The position numbers and the translations under genes were made by a program. Positions 11,907 to 27,340 of a DNA stretch of 64,000 nt are shown here, piece after piece. The stretch lies in contig CM034547.1 of assembly GCA_020055645.1 (NCBI GenBank), forward strand, positions 37,985,909 to 38,049,908, in the 5' to 3' direction. Within the stretch, counting starts at the first letter, position 1. Each line of letters starts with the position of its first letter. The notes beneath the pieces were generated by a model. The model was not told the DNA's origin and did not search any database. It was given only the letters and a program-made list of their open reading frames with translations. The DNA is from Tomocerus qinae (Eukaryota; Arthropoda; Collembola; Entomobryomorpha; Tomoceridae).

Positions 11907-14900
11907 GTTTTGAATTATTAACATCTTTATTCTACTCATTTCCAATGATTTGCATAATCTTTCACTTGTCACATTACTAACAAAGCCCCCTGACTAATTG
12001 CGAAACATAAATTTTAATTACTTAAAGACCCACAATTCTTAAAACAAGAGATGCACTCCTATTTACTACAGAAAAGAGTTCAATTTCTGTCATTTAGCCG
12101 TTTTCTAAGAAAATGCATCAATATTATTCTTTTGCCGGGCCCAATTTATTACGTCACAAAGCGTCTTTCAGTAAAAAATCTTTTGAGAAATGGAATGGGA
12201 TGAAAGTGCATCTGCAGGAAATTGCTAATTACGAATTGTAGAAAGTTCGTTGGCTCTTAAGTCCGAGATGCACTAAATAAAATCGAGAGAAAGGTGCAAA
12301 GCATCCAATCCCTATGATACTAGTTTGCAGGATGAGAATTACTAATGCAGAGTATGGTATTGGGTTACGTAGGATTACATTACACAGATAATAACTGCGT
12401 ATATCTTGTCAAGGAAGCTTATGCCATGCTTATGACTCCACTTGCCCACTTTTGGTAATTATAAGTATGTAAAGGGACGATTTATAACAAATTACACATT
12501 TATAACTTTCAGTAGTATAAGATAACCGAATTGGAGAAGGTAACATTTCATAAGTACGCACATAAGTATTATAATGACTTTGACTTTACTAACAAAACCT
12601 TAAGATTAGAATACACTGGATCATGTATAGACTGTGTATTACAGGGGTATAGAGATATTTTAATGCATAGCTATAAAACATAATCATGTATAGTACGCAC
12701 CGTACCTTTAATGCAAGTCAAATCTTCTCTGGTTCACAATTATTAATTTAGCTCTTGAGTCGCTCCTCTTGGTCTCCACTCCTTAGCTTACATAACATAT
12801 TGCTTAAATATAGATTTTCATCTTAAAGACGTCATTCATCATATTCATCAAAGTGCTGGGCAGGGTTCTAGACATTATAATGGCAAGGGTAGGGTTTGGG
12901 ATTCAATATGATGACTGAAACTATAAACACTTATGTTTTACTAAAATAATTGAAAAACACAATTTTGTCACAAAAGAATGATTGGTTGAGGATTAAAATC
13001 AACATCTTCCAAATCTAGTCAATTTTTGTCAGCCTATTAAATCGATGAAAATTTCTAAAATAGTGTATAAAACCTTTTAGGTTTAATAGAAACGAAAAAT
13101 AATTAGGCTATGCTACTAAGCAAGAAAAAGCTGAGAATAAGTCTAGAATATACTATCTACTAAGATAAAATTTTTAATGATATGGTAATATGTAGGTAAA
13201 TAACATCAGTATAGCACAATCAACTTCTATAGGTCAATTCGGATTCCTATAGCTTTATGCAAAAGATGAAAAGATGCATTTAGGAATATCCTCCAGTAAT
13301 TCTGTGTCAATATAAGTGGTACAAAAAGTTGTGGTGTAATTTTGTTATGTCTACATGGATGATTATAATAATACGGCATATTATGGGCATAATAGTCAAA
13401 CTATGTAAATAAGATACTTTACATATTGCCTTGAGCTATCTGATGTCTGCGACTAGGTATCTTGGAAATTACTATACTGCAGAAGACAAAATGTATTACA
13501 CACCCTGTCTAGTAATTTCACTGTACCCGCATGTTGTATTTAACTTATTATAGAACTAGAAACTAAACTTTGACAAACTAGCATCAGTATTGCAAGTATG
13601 TATAGTAAGTGTTTTATTTTGTCGCAGAGTAAGAGCTGTGTAGTAAGAGCGCTGTGTTGGTATTTGGTAGAGTTAAGGGATGGATTTGGGGCGGAGTGCG
13701 ACATCCGATATCTTCTCTGATTTATCTTATCGACGTCTTCCCAGTTGCTTTCTTGTTCCTGGCGGTGCTACCCTGTGTAGCTGAGGCACAAAAGGAATCT
13801 GTAGCAGTGGTCTGGGAACAGAAAAGGCAGTCGACAGATCAACACAGAATTGAAATCTGAAGTGTTTCATCATTGTTCCTCTCCCCTGTTGCCTGCAGAT
13901 ATAGAAGAATTGATGCAAATTCAATCTGCATTCAGTTTGAACGCCAGTTGGTTGGATTAGACAGTTGCTCTGTCACTATGCAATTCTCTCTCTCTCTCAA
14001 AGTTTATTTTCTTAAGACCTGCATCTACCTATGCTGTGCCCATCTACGAGCCACACGATAACCTTCTAACTCTAAACTTATCTCTAGTATAACTTATCTC
14101 TCTTTGCGATATTGGGGTGACTAAAGCAGATGCTGAATTATAATAGCTTTCTATACTACTAGGATATATAGTCTGATATTTCTACTGTCCTGAACATCCT
14201 CAATGCATTTTCAGAGGGCACGTTAATTCCAAAATGAACAATGAAACAGAATACATTAGTTGAGGGTACTGTTAGGACAAACGGATACAAATGCTGCTAG
14301 TAGAGATGCTTAGATGTACCATGTAGTAGGTATTGTCGTTAATTGGTTGGTGACTGTAACTACAATGTAGTTTGTTACAGAAGCTGGTAGTTAACTTGAA
14401 AGCCTTTTCGTTCAATGACTATGCAAGCAATCAGATGGTACTTGGAAGCATGTATTAAAATGTAATTGCAGTCATACATGTTTAAGTAATAATTATTACA
14501 CACTTTGCATCCAATTAGGTACTTCACAATTTTACTCGGCCCACTAGATTTATTTAGCCAGATGTTTGTACAAGTAGTAGTAAGTTAAAGCAATTAAAAC
14601 TCGATGAATACACTCATTACACCTCATTAGCACAATATGACCAATGTTTACACCACTATTCAGAATGCACTTCCGTCGAGTAGCCATATTCACACTAATT
14701 TCATAGAGGTGAGTTTACAAGCTAACTTTCATATCCGAATTTGGCTTATTGGATCCAAAGCTATATATGTAATGGAAAGAATTAAACTATTTTAAATGCT
14801 ACCATTATGTGTTTAATCGGATTATGGTTATGAAGTTATCTGTATTAATATGTTATTAAGGCTAGCAAAGCATTCTAAGCATATTAAGCTACTAGTTAAG

Positions 14901-17900
14901 GAAAAACAAACAATAGGAATTGACTGTGTGGTAATGGAAATATTGGACCAAATAAATTGAGCTGAAATCACATTACTAGTTTGTTGGCTCGTTGTACGGA
15001 CGGTAAAAAACAGGAGTGCTTAGTATTGGGAATTGAAGTGGTAGCCAATTGACCACATATTGAAAATTGGATGTTGGCAGGAAAACTTCTGATAATGAAC
15101 TGCCTTTCTGTCATATCATTGCCATCTGATGCTTAAAAATCCCATATAGGTACGTAATAATTTGGATTTAAACTTTCTTCATTAACTCTCAGTTATATGC
15201 ATATGGTAGCAATTCATTCTGTATAATTTTATCAAAATATTTATATTGAAAATCCAAGTGTTGGAAGGTTTCCAGAAATAAAAGTTTTCGAATTTTTATT
15301 TTTGATGTTTGGAACACTGTATAAAGAAATCTTATAGTGTCCATGCAAAATTATGTCATAATTCCACGAATTTTACTCCTTGGGTCTTATGCATTCGAAT
15401 CGCTAGTAAAAACAGCAAATGCGAATTAAAAGATATGGGGTTTCGTCCCAATTCACCCACCTTGGTGCTACGACCACACACACGCACATTTGCTTCTATA
15501 TTATGTAGTGTGATTTCTAACCAATTCTAATGGTTAGCTTTAGCATATTAGTAATAGTTTGTGCGTGAAGCATTTGGATGCCAGATCGCATCACCACCAC
15601 TGCTGGTAGCGGGATAACGTTGTGTCTGTGTGCTAGGGAAGTAGTGTTAAGTTAGGTCGACTCTCTGGTTCGCATTTTGGTTTAGTGCTCTGTGATCCTC
15701 TCATTATAGAATTATTATCACTTTACTACATCACATTTCTCTATTATCCTTCACTTGACTACTCGTTTCAACTCAACAGGACTCAAACTCCCTTACTATT
15801 TACTAAGCAAACCACTCAACGTAAAATCTGTCGTGCAGCAAACTTGAGCGGAGTAGAGTTCACTTGGCTTCACGGGTTATCTCTGCCTAACTTTGTTTAC
15901 TTTTCTAACTCATAACAGTAGTACAGAAATGCAATAGGCGGAATTATTAGCATTTAACGTTGGAATTCAATTCAAGTTGCATTGGAAATGGCTAAATTAA
16001 CTATTACAAGGAAAGCTTGTTATGAGTTACATAATTATTTAGCTATAGCTGCGGGTTAGCAAAGCATTCCGATATGTACACCACGGTTTATAATGATTGT
16101 AATACATAATTCAGATTATGTGGTGTGCACTGTCTTGTTGGTTTAGGGAAGGCAAAACAACATAATTATTTGCATAAAATAACCTGAATATTCATATGAA
16201 AGAATCAACATTTTGGTTCTAAGTTTCTGTCAATAGAAAAGGAAAGCAGCAGAAAATGCGTATTTTACTTTCTTTGCATATACCTTCTCTATGTGAGCAC
16301 TCCAGTTTTCACAGTTCAGCTGGCAATGCTATTCAGTGTATGAAATAGATAGTCCATGTCATCGTACGGAGCTCTTAATGGTTCAATTCAGTTGACTCAC
16401 GCTATTCACGAGTGAGTAGTCAGCATTGATACATAATAATATTGACTGCACATGTATCTAGCTGCCTTCTGTCTCTTATTGTAATAATTGTAATAATCGT
16501 ATTAGGAATGCACATAATGATAGTAGTGCTCGAATCTAGTAACTAGAATCAGTAGGATGAAATTAAATATGAAAACTGTTGATGCAAGATGCAAGTCGAG
16601 ATGCTTAAAATATAAGGTATTAGAAAGTTATTTTTAGTATTGATTTTTTAACGTTAACATGCATTGGTATTGCTAGCATTATCTACAAATATGGAGAATT
16701 CATCATTGTTTTTATTATTTTAACAAATGACTAATGAGTTACTGACTGATCTTTCACTGCTACCTGTTAATGAAAGAAAACATCTAAACAGTACGGAGAT
16801 AGTTTGATAAAATCTACCATTGATATCGGATTCACTATATACTTATCATTATTATATGAAAAAATGAGATTCCTATAATACATTAAGCTAGGTCCTCTAA
16901 TATTGTATGCATCAAATGTATTATCCGAAGAAACGACGAAGTTTTATCATTATTTCTAGTTATATTTCGTATTCTCGGGCCGTACCAGCTAGTTTATACA
17001 CAACAAGCTTAACATAATATGAGAAGTTAAGCAATTAATTACTCTAATTGCCTACAAATAGTGAATAAGTTCTATAACAAGTCTTACATAACTATAACTA
17101 GTTTTTTATTACTAATTAACATCCATTTGGTAATCATATCCAGTGTATTTACAAGGTTTTCCAGCTTACAATTCAAAATGCTTTGATTTCAGCACAACAC
17201 TAGCAATAGTACTCTGCAACTTTTCTAGTTTATCCTTTGCTGATGGCGAAATGCAGTTCACAGCCTGTAATTGTGTACCCACATAAACCTATGCTGATAT
17301 TTCTAACTGCGAATTATACTTATCTGTATGCTATATCGATCCCATAGAAGTTTATCATGAAATGTTTGTTTGATGAATAGAAATGAAATTAAGTGAGGAG
17401 CAGTGATGATGAGATGAAATAGTGTTAGGTACGTAGATGTAGACGTATAGCAGTAGTGTAATAATATATGACATCCATATTATTAGGTGTAGTACTATAG
17501 GTAAGTTTAAGCATGTACGATGTCTGTTGGAGTCGGAAAGGTGGTGTGGAGCTAGATTGAGTTGTAAATGAGAATGATGTGACATAACAAATGAGAGTGT
17601 CACGAGGAGGAGGATGATCATTATAATGATCATCAGCACAATTCTGAGGAATTATCATCATTTGCGAGGTGGATGAAACAATGAGCTGAGTGACAGTAAC
17701 CGCTGCATTGCATTGCATTAGTGTTCACACAACATATGCCACGTACATGATGGCGAATCCACAACCCTCCTTATATGGGATAAAATGGCTAGTAGTCTTC
17801 TACGAGTTAGGATGACTGACTTGTTTCCCTTTTAAGCTGAGATTCTTCCATACATTGAATCATAATCATAACATGCACACAAAATCAGAAGACTGACTAC

Positions 17901-19217
17901 GAAACAAAGAGATAATCCGAAATTCTACCGTACTTACTACCTTAAACCAGTCTGAATACACAAGGTATACATGTATTTCCTTGATGTCAAATCGGTAGGT
18001 ACAATTAAATCAGTATGGACTTAAATAGCATAAATAGTTCGTAACCAGTATCAAATTCTCAATTTTGTGAGCTATCTGGATTGTAGTAGTAAGCTAAAGT
18101 AAATCCCATATACGAATTAAGGTAATTCAACTTGCACCCTTAAGTAAACATACTACAATAAGAAAGCAAATCAAAATGGAATATTTTAAGCCCCTAATTT
18201 TGACACAAATTCACTGCTTGTATTATTAGTGTCGCATAGAATTTTTAACAAATCTTAGATAGATGTATTTAGATAGAGTTAGATATAATAATAGAGCTAG
18301 AATGGGAAAGTAGTGGTGTACTTTGTTAAGAGGAGTGTGATTTCAGTTGGCAACTTCATTGTTCTCGAGTGGTGAGATCTGTGGAGGAAACCATAATAGT
18401 GAAATGAAGGAGATTTATAGGTGGGAAGTGTTGAGGGATTCATTGGGATTTCGTACGGGGAATTCCACTCTATTGTTTCCTTCTGATTCACTCACTACAC
18501 TTACACTAACTCTTGTCTCCCACTTTCATTCTCTTCTGTTTTTCGTCCGGATTAGCCGACTTATCGCGTTATGCATTCACATTCCACGCTAACTTACCTT
18601 TACTTTATGCATTTGTTCGCACATTTCCTTCTCATCTACCTACTACTAGTGCTATTTAATAGGAAAGCATTGTGGGAAACGATAAAAAGATAGGGAATAA
18701 CTGTTCTTCTCCCTATCTCTACTGTTTGAGGACTTGTGTTGTCTTCTATTATATCTGGAGATAAGGAATCTACGGTGGAAGCCGCTTTCACTTTCTCGGT
18801 GAAAGTAAATAAGTTGGCATTATTTGTGTGTTGGGAGATAGGTGGAGAGTGGCTGTTGTGTATTTACAAATAAATGTATAAAGTAGAGCAGTAGAGCAGA
18901 GCAGAGATACACTCAGAGACATTATTGTGTTAAGTATTAGATATACATGGGAACAAGATAGAGCACTTATTTACTTGACTAGACTTAAGCTAGGTACAAG
19001 TAGAGATTAGATTAGACAAATACTTATCCGCTTTGGGTTGCTTGGGACTGCATTGCATTGTGTGAGCAGTTCAGCTCAGCTCTAATCCTCTGACTCATCT
19101 CAAGCTTTCTTCGCCGTGTCATAATATTGCTCTCTCTCCCCAGCCACAGTACAGATATACTTACTTACCCGCTTCCTTACTTGCACATTAGCCGTCTGTT
19201 TATCTGTATCCGAGAGT

Positions 19218-19262
19218 CCTTTCTCTACCTTGGAGAAAGGCAAAAGCGTTAAAGTTAACGCT
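19218..19262. repeat. Pair of adjacent stem-loops
   Basis: CCTTTCTC (19218-19225) pairs with GAGAAAGG (19233-19240) over a 7-nt loop. It is followed after four bases by the near-perfect palindrome AGCGTTAA-AG-TTAACGCT (19245-19262). Stems of 8 bp are expected several times by chance in 64 kb; two side by side are less so. Confidence 0.45.
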
Positions 19263-22200
19263 CAACTTGTCGACCGCAGTGGAATGCTTCGTTGGTCGTT
19301 TGGGTTCTTCTCTGGAGAATGCTTCTCTACTTACTCCGTCCCTATAATTTCTATTTCATGTTTGTTAACAATAGCAGTATAAGTACGTGCAATTAATAGT
19401 TTGTTATCTCCACTCCACTGTGTCCCTGCATTTCTATCGGAGATATTCATAATTATGCACTGCCTCTAAGTACATGCATATAAGGGACAATTGTCGTTCT
19501 ATGTGCAATGAGGCAATATGCTCCAGATACTGCTAAGTACTATAGCTAAGAGTATCTGCTGTAATTACAAGGAAGGATGGAAGACATTATACTAAAGAGG
19601 AGGCTGAGGGAGGAATGCCACTACATGCCGTTTGTCTGTTTGCTTTGTCTTTGGTTTCAGTCAGTTAGAGAGAGTTTTACACTGTGCACACATAGCTTTA
19701 TACTATTATCGTGTACTTTGGATTTATGGTCTACTGGCTCTAAATTGCATTGTTCTTGTCAACAGAACACAATTGCTTAATATGCATACACTTTACTTCC
19801 CTTCATCTTTCTCTATCCACAACTCTCGTTTCCCCACAAATAGACACTCCCTCTAATAATATATTGACAAACAGAATTTACACGAATTTCTGTTGACTCT
19901 ACGCATTTAAGACATGAAAGATTAAATTAATATCCCACTTTCCCTATCTTCATAATGGAACAACAGAATTACATCTCATTCACTACTAAACTTTGTTGTA
20001 CTTTAAATATTTGTGACAGCTTATCATCTCATGGGTTTGCTGAGTAATTTATCACGACATATTTTACTGTATAATAAATATTAATAATTTAATAGTGTTG
20101 ACGTACAAAATACTACCACTCCAAAATATGTATTAACTAAATTGCCCCCTTTTTCATGAGGTACACTTGTGAAAATTGAAAAAGTAACGAGAAAGTAAAC
20201 TGAAGCCTTAAAAAATTAGTGGAGGTAAAAAAGTCGTAAGGTTAAGTTAAGTTCAGATGGATTGTAGCTTAGCAGAAAGGATTCTTGGTGAAAGTTATTG
20301 TTTATTTCTTCATAAAAACTCATGTTATATTTCACGGCGTTTCTTGTCTGAGGTAGAACACGTAGGGACATACACAAACTACTACTAGTACACGGCAGGT
20401 ACATTCTCTTATATACGGTCAGCTATTTGTAGCTCTTCTGGCTAGTTGTAGCTGGACGGAGAGGAAGGATTGGAATGGTAAATAAAGTCCGCAGCAAAGT
20501 CCCATTACGGCAGAGCTCGCACAATAAGAGAGGCAGTCCGCAGTGTTTGGTATCTTGCCTGGTGTGTGTTGAGCATGTATTCCGTCCCTACATCCGATAT
20601 CTACGTGTGGTATTAATACATTTGGAAAAAAGGAAAGCACGTCGAGTGCCATTTATGTTCTCTCGCTTCACACATAAAAATTTGCGCTCGGTCAGGAAAT
20701 GTTTCCGGCTTGGCAAGTCTTAATAGTTTTTCCTACATGGAAGCAAAGAAATTCGGCTGTAGCATGTACTTTGTAGATCGTAGTTTTAGTTAGTCGGACT
20801 AGGCACATAGAATAGGTAAGTGTCAGACTCTGTCAGAAAAAAAAACAGCAAGCAATGCTTTTTCATTGCAACGCAACATTACATTGTATATGTATGATCG
20901 CTCTGTAATGGTCTTCTATGCAGTGTCCGTGTAAGTACAAACTGTTTTCGAGTGTTACAGGTTTGGCATATATACACCCAAACATATTTTGATCTTTCTA
21001 TGAATTGGATTAAACAATTCTTTCTATTGGGATGCAGTGGAAGGCGACGCATGAAATGGCTATTATGCTCTACTCCTGCTTTATTCACTTTTGTGATTTC
21101 TTATCAATTTGTATTATTGAATCGGATATTTTCGTGCCAATAGACTATTATTGAATCAACCGCATTACTATTATGTACTTTATTTTTTCCAAGTAAATAA
21201 CATTAAGTACCCTACTAAATGCATATATGCACACAAATAATACCCAACATTAGCAAGTAAATACTACAAAATCCCATGCACTTACCACTCTTCCTTAATC
21301 CAAACACTGGAGAGAAAGTGAAAGAGAAAATTTTTTTCGCCACCCGTAAAAAAAATTTACACTGAACTATAGCTTTCGTATATCAACTGCTTATAATGAA
21401 CATCAACGAAAGCATTCCATGTGGTTAACTAGCAAAAAATTCGCTTAGTACATCCTTTTTGTATTAAGCTCCATGCAAGTAATAAAATTTTGCTCCCTCT
21501 TGCATAATTTCTCACTACAAGTCTAAAAGTACATGCCGCACAGATACACATAGTAGTATACTATAAGGGATGATACTATATGAGTAGTAGCCTACGCAGA
21601 AACCCTAACGCTGCAAAATTGCAATAGCTTTCTTATTAGTTTTATATATGAGTATGGTGAAAAGTATACTAAGCGGTAAGGGTGAAAGTAAAAAAGTGAA
21701 ATCCGTTTTCACATAGGAGTTTTAGTGGCGGAGTCATAATAATTTACAATGTTTGGTTGGCTGACTGAGCAACATATATTTTTGAGTGTCACCCCGACAT
21801 CACATCATGTACTTACACCAGTAACTTACATTATATTACTCGAAGGACAAAGAAAGCGAAGCCGCCAATGAAAATTAATGCCTCTATATATGGTTCAAAT
21901 GTATTTTATGTGCATTACAATACCATGGACTTCTCTCTCCCTCCACTTCATATACTATGCTTATTGGCAGTATTTCGTATACATCTACTCTATCCGCGGA
22001 TGTTAATGTTATAGGTTCTACTATGCATTGTTTAGTGCATAGATCCGTAATGTAATGTAAATCCACATGACCCTACTCTATTGTATTATATGAAAGTGCA
22101 TAGTCTCATTCATTTTTTTGGTCGGTCCATTTAGAAGTCGAAGCTTTGATTTAATGCTATCCATTCACTCCTCTGTTGTTAGGTCAGCTCACAGAGTGGC

Positions 22201-25200
22201 TAATATTAGATGATTTGACTTGCTTGTGGACTTGCATCACTTTTCCACTTAGACAACTACTCTCTATACTACCCGCATGTATGGCTTCCACTATATTATC
22301 TAAATTAGTAACGTCCACTATCTGGACCTTAAAATATATCACAGATAGATGCTATTACAGAACTATGTATTCCTATATAGAGTAGACGTGCATAGAATAC
22401 ACAGGAGCTTTACTAATGCTTACTTTTACTACTTGCTGTATCCAAACTACTTATATCTTCCTAAATCCAACATTAACTACATACATTTATACAAGTGCAT
22501 ATATTTATGTATATATATTCTACTGCTCTAATTCCATTGCTACGCCGATACAGTCAACATTAGTGCTGTCCAAAGAGAAGATAGAACGACTAATGTTGCA
22601 TTACTCAGAACCGGAAAGCCAACATGAAGTTCCTAAAAAGTAAAGTAGGCACTGTAAGCACTACCTACACTACTTACAATGTTACAGTAGTCATCAGTAC
22701 TGTCCTAAACTATTATACGCATTATATGTTTTGTCTTGTAGGCCATTCACAATGATCATGTCCAGAATAGTACTCTGTTACCAGCGAATACATAACATGT
22801 ACTACTAAGCCTAATCTTCTTTACTATGTCGACCATTTATTTAAGCCCAATATATATTTTCTACAATTTACATCATTGTTTAACTATGTACAGGGTCATA
22901 TTCATGTTTCTTTTTCGTATCTATCTGTATCCTTTTTACTCTAAATTCTGCAAAAAGATAATGTAGATGATGACCTATTGTAGTAAATATTCCAGTACTA
23001 AATTGACTTAAGACCTAGTCCCAAAAATCATTTTGCAAATAATGTCTATTTTTACGCGTTTATATTATGATACTGGCCTGAATTGTATTTTTCAATGATG
23101 AATTATATTTTGTACTTATTCTCTGTTCCTTTTATTACTCACTCTTGTTAAATAGTGGACTCAGATAAGTTGCATGATTGTATAGTGCATACTATAAAAT
23201 AAAAATGTGTTGTAAACATGAGTTACACATTACATAGACCTAGTGAATGGCAGATGGAAGGAGGAAATATAAGAAATGAAATGACATAGAATGGAGAAAA
23301 GTGAATTCAGTGCCATAAGTTCGGTTTAGGGAAGAACTCCGGGAGGTGGCCGGAAATGTCTTGGCGAGAACTTCACTGATCGTTAGAGTAACTTCACTCT
23401 GAATGATAATGATAGTAAATACTACCATGTACAACTGAAAACATTGTTGCGTATAAAGCAACGAACATTGTGCATTTTGCGACAATTTCTAAAGAACAAG
23501 TATACAAATGCCTCTCTTGGAGAACATGACACGCTATAACACTGTCCTTATTTATATGTACTTTTAACTCTTCAGATTGCAAAGTATAGAACGAATTATG
23601 TTAATCTGTTTCAATTTCATACACATTTTAATGCATTGGTAATGTTATGGGGTGGTGGTTATTGTGCAATTATTTTACGAACCTAATTCTGCTAGTGTGT
23701 CCTGAAAATTACAAAAATAATCTTTATAATCATCTGTACATCGAAATGTAAGGGCATAAGTTTGATTAATAATGTTATAGAGTTCAGTGTAGGAAGAATA
23801 AAGTTAAAAAGAAGTAGACTGCTTTGGAGAATGACTTTGGGATAAATATTGTTACCTTGTGGTTTCCTTATGTTTTAATAAAACCGTATAGCCATACTTC
23901 AATATTATAGCGAGTGCAATAAACATTCATTTGCCATTTTTATCGCTAGTGCCTTAGGGATAATAGTTGAAGGAAGTCTGAAATGGATACCCTAAATACG
24001 GAAAATAATAGAGAGGCAACAATGGTAATAGTGCTTAAGTGTCTATTATGAGAGAAATATTTAGTAGCCTGTATGTATGTATGTATTTAAGTACTTGAGT
24101 TGCATTGTATGTCTATGCATACACGTTTCCAATTTTAACTACCAAGGTGCTTGCAGGAAACTCCTTGTCCAATTTTCACGTTAACCTTTAAGTAGTATAT
24201 CTATGCAATTCCACGTCCCTATATTAATAGTAACTCTTTTTGTCTCGAAATGGCATGTAGTTACAAATAATTGACATCGGAAGAATTATTTCTCTGTATC
24301 ACAATTTCTCGTGCCAGATTTCCATATTAACATGACGACTTTGAGTTTGTATCGCATTTGTACTGAAATGATTGTGTTGTACTATATCATGTTTTGGAGA
24401 AAATCTACTCAAAGTTAAGTGGCCATTTAAGAAATGTGCATAATTCAGATTGCAGTGAAACTACAAATGACAATACTCATAAATATGAAAGCTTTAAAGT
24501 GTTTAGTTCTGCCTCTGCACTAGTAAATAGTAGTAATGGTCATAAAAAGAAGGAAAAGGTCTACATAAGCATTTGTACCGGCTCTAAGCCTTGGAAACAC
24601 GAAAGAATCATGTGTGTATTTCTGGTAGGCGACTGTAAATTGACAAGATTGTTGTTAATACAAGATCTGCATTGGTAACATAGTAAAATGTAAATTATGT
24701 AAGTAAGCATAGAGCTATATGTATAATATTAATCATGTGAGTATTTTGGTTTGGTTGAAATCTATCCCTTTGCTCTCATCTGCAGTTCATCTCCATATCT
24801 GGTGAAAGCTCCTCACTCACGCTTATGTTCATAACTGTACATTTCCTCCTAGCGTATAATTCTCTGCTCTTTCTCTCTCTTTGCTGACTTGACTGAGTTG
24901 ACTAAGTTGCTTGGCTCGGTTTGGTTGCATTATCAGAATGAAATTGAGCATCCCTTGTGAGAAAAGTGAAATAAAGGGAAGACACGACAAAACAAGACAT
25001 GGGATGACTTTTGGCTTCTATCGTCTTCGCCATTTCCCTATATGGCCTTTTGGATGCTTTTAGATTTTAGCATAACTTATCTCCTCTCCCAGTTCCTACC
25101 TATATACTTATATAGCGAGAACAGCCCGGATATGGTCTGCAAAAGGGAAACCGTAGAACAATGCTGGGCATATAGCATAGTACTTACTACTAAAACATCT

Positions 25201-27284
25201 CACAACAAACCAGTTGAGTTTACTTAGCTGAGTACCTTGAATAGTAGTATAGCTCCGTTTCAAGGAGGCAGCAGTCGGATCTCAAGTGCATTTCTCTCCC
25301 ATTTTCCACTCGTGTGTGAGTATTCCTGCATTATCCGTATTTTTATTCGAGAAAGAAAATAGGTGACTTGCCATCGTCATCATTTCTATTCAATGTTTGT
25401 ATGGATATTCAGAGTGTGCAATGTCTATGTAGCATGTGGCTGTTTATGTATCCTTATGTATGTCTATAGGTAGGCTGCTGTGCATTACCTACATTAGATT
25501 AGGTAGTGGAGTGCAGAGCAATGCTACGAAAAGTTATGTATAGCTAATGTAATGTAATGTTCTTGACTTGGCTCTTGTACTGCTGTACTTACTGCAACGG
25601 AATGAATGGATTCTTTCTCTTTGGGGTAGTAAATCTATTTGCTTTCCCCTCTTTTCACATATTTCACACTTATACACACTACTTACTTAAGATATACCAT
25701 ATATATTTTGAACTGCATATTACCCTACACTCTCACTCCGCCAATATACGTATCTACTATGAAGCATCACTTTACGGATAAAATACTGATTCGGAAGTAA
25801 CACTCTGACTGCACCCGACTAGATATTTCCTAGCTCTGCAAATATCTACTGATACTATTTTAAAGCCAACTTGATTTCCCTTTTTCCTCCCTTGCCCATC
25901 CTATCCAATTCAATCTGCTCCTCTATCTTCTCAACTCGTGTTACTTAAGTATTTGTCTTTGTTACTCCCTTATGTGAATCCTTATTGTGTTCTTACACAG
26001 GACAGGTAACAACCAAAACTATTCTAAACTACGATTGACTAAGTTCTAGTTACACCTTTCTACTAGCATACATAATATATTTGTGCTAAATGTATTTTTC
26101 TCAACTTCTTCCATCTTTCTATCTATAAAATAAACATATTTCTTGATTCTATCTCAAAGTTTTACCTCCCTCTTATTTGTAATTCCATGTTATGCTACAA
26201 AGGTTTTATCACAGTAGATTCAGTTGAGTTTGGCTTACATAATATCTAAGAATAGACATGTATAGGTATATTTAGATGTTTTTGTATGCTTGTTAGTTAT
26301 ATCTCTAAGCAAGATTTACTCTTCTAGTGTGAATTTGAGCTAAGCGCACCTTTATCATTATTGCATCTTTGTTTCTAGTTTTCCATAGGATGCCCTTGGC
26401 TATATGTTACATTAGTCAAATGACTGTTTCTCATTACATTTTCAAGTTTTGTGTGAGATGGCAAAAACACGAAAGTTTTCTAGTGAAGCTAGAAACTAAT
26501 AATCTGTTATGATAACCAGAGTTAACTATTGTTCGTAAAGAAAATATAGCATTTTTCTATGGTATTTAAATATGAACTATTTTATTTTCGTCCGTACGTG
26601 GATATACGATTGGCAGCGTTAAACCTTTTTTATGAAAACCATTAAAAGATTTTACGAGATTCATCACCTTCGTATCTGTTTAATTACAGTTGGAGTTAGT
26701 TTACGTCTAGAGTTAGGCGAAATGATTGCAGATGTGTTGTTTTTACTTAGGTGTAGGATATTTGTGTAGTTACTCTGGCTAGACAGTTTTCAGTAAGTTA
26801 AAGTTAGCGAACCTCTGTTTTATCTAAGTCTGTATCCATAAAATTTCCCAAGTAGACGTGAAACAAAGTAAATAAGAAATAGAAGAGGAAGTTTAACCTC
26901 GAAGCGACAGAGAAAATACAAATGCATTTGTAAAATTGGAAATTATACGACATGGAGAAGGTCGGTAGGGGTAAAGCACGCTCAGGCAAGACAGTGAGAA
27001 CTAAACCTTTTGCCTCTGTTAATTTGACTGCATAGCATTCATACATCATTCCGTCTCATCTCCTTTTTATATCTGGGAAAACTAAATTAACTACAGTACG
27101 ACTACATGGAAACTTAGAAATAAAAAGGAAGGAAGAAAACTACTTTTGTTATAAAAGTATAAGAAATTAACTGGAAAATCTGCTGCTTTAGACTCTAAAC
27201 AAACGAAACCAAGTCAAGTTAGGAAAAGCGAGAAAGTAAATAAGTTAAGACAGGAAAGTGCCGACTAACAACTAAACAAATACG

Positions 27285-27340
27285 AGACAATAGGCGGATT
27301 CCGCCTTCCATCTTTCTATTGTCTGTCTCTACGCAGACAG
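27285..27340. repeat. Nested and adjacent stem-loops
   Basis: AGACAATAG (27285-27293) pairs with CTATTGTCT (27316-27324). Inside it lies GGCGG-ATT-CCGCC (27293-27305), and directly after it CTGTC...GACAG (27323-27340). The second and third stems overlap by two bases, so alternative pairing is possible. No function is assigned. Confidence 0.5.

Noticed and set aside
13633-13857. Secretory-leader-like frame with a KR site (FPVAFLFLAVLPCVAEAQ...)
   Set aside because: It has no in-frame ATG and no convincing acceptor at its open start; a neuropeptide precursor could not be supported.
24394-24678. Frame containing SKLSGHLRNVHNSD, like the end of a C2H2-type zinc finger
   Set aside because: The paired cysteines expected just upstream are absent and no splice sites support an exon; at most a decayed fragment.
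24780-24895. Hydrophobic open frame after a strong-looking acceptor (CTCTCATCTGCAG)
   Set aside because: The pyrimidine-rich, low-complexity DNA gives hydrophobic residues in any frame; no partner exon was found.
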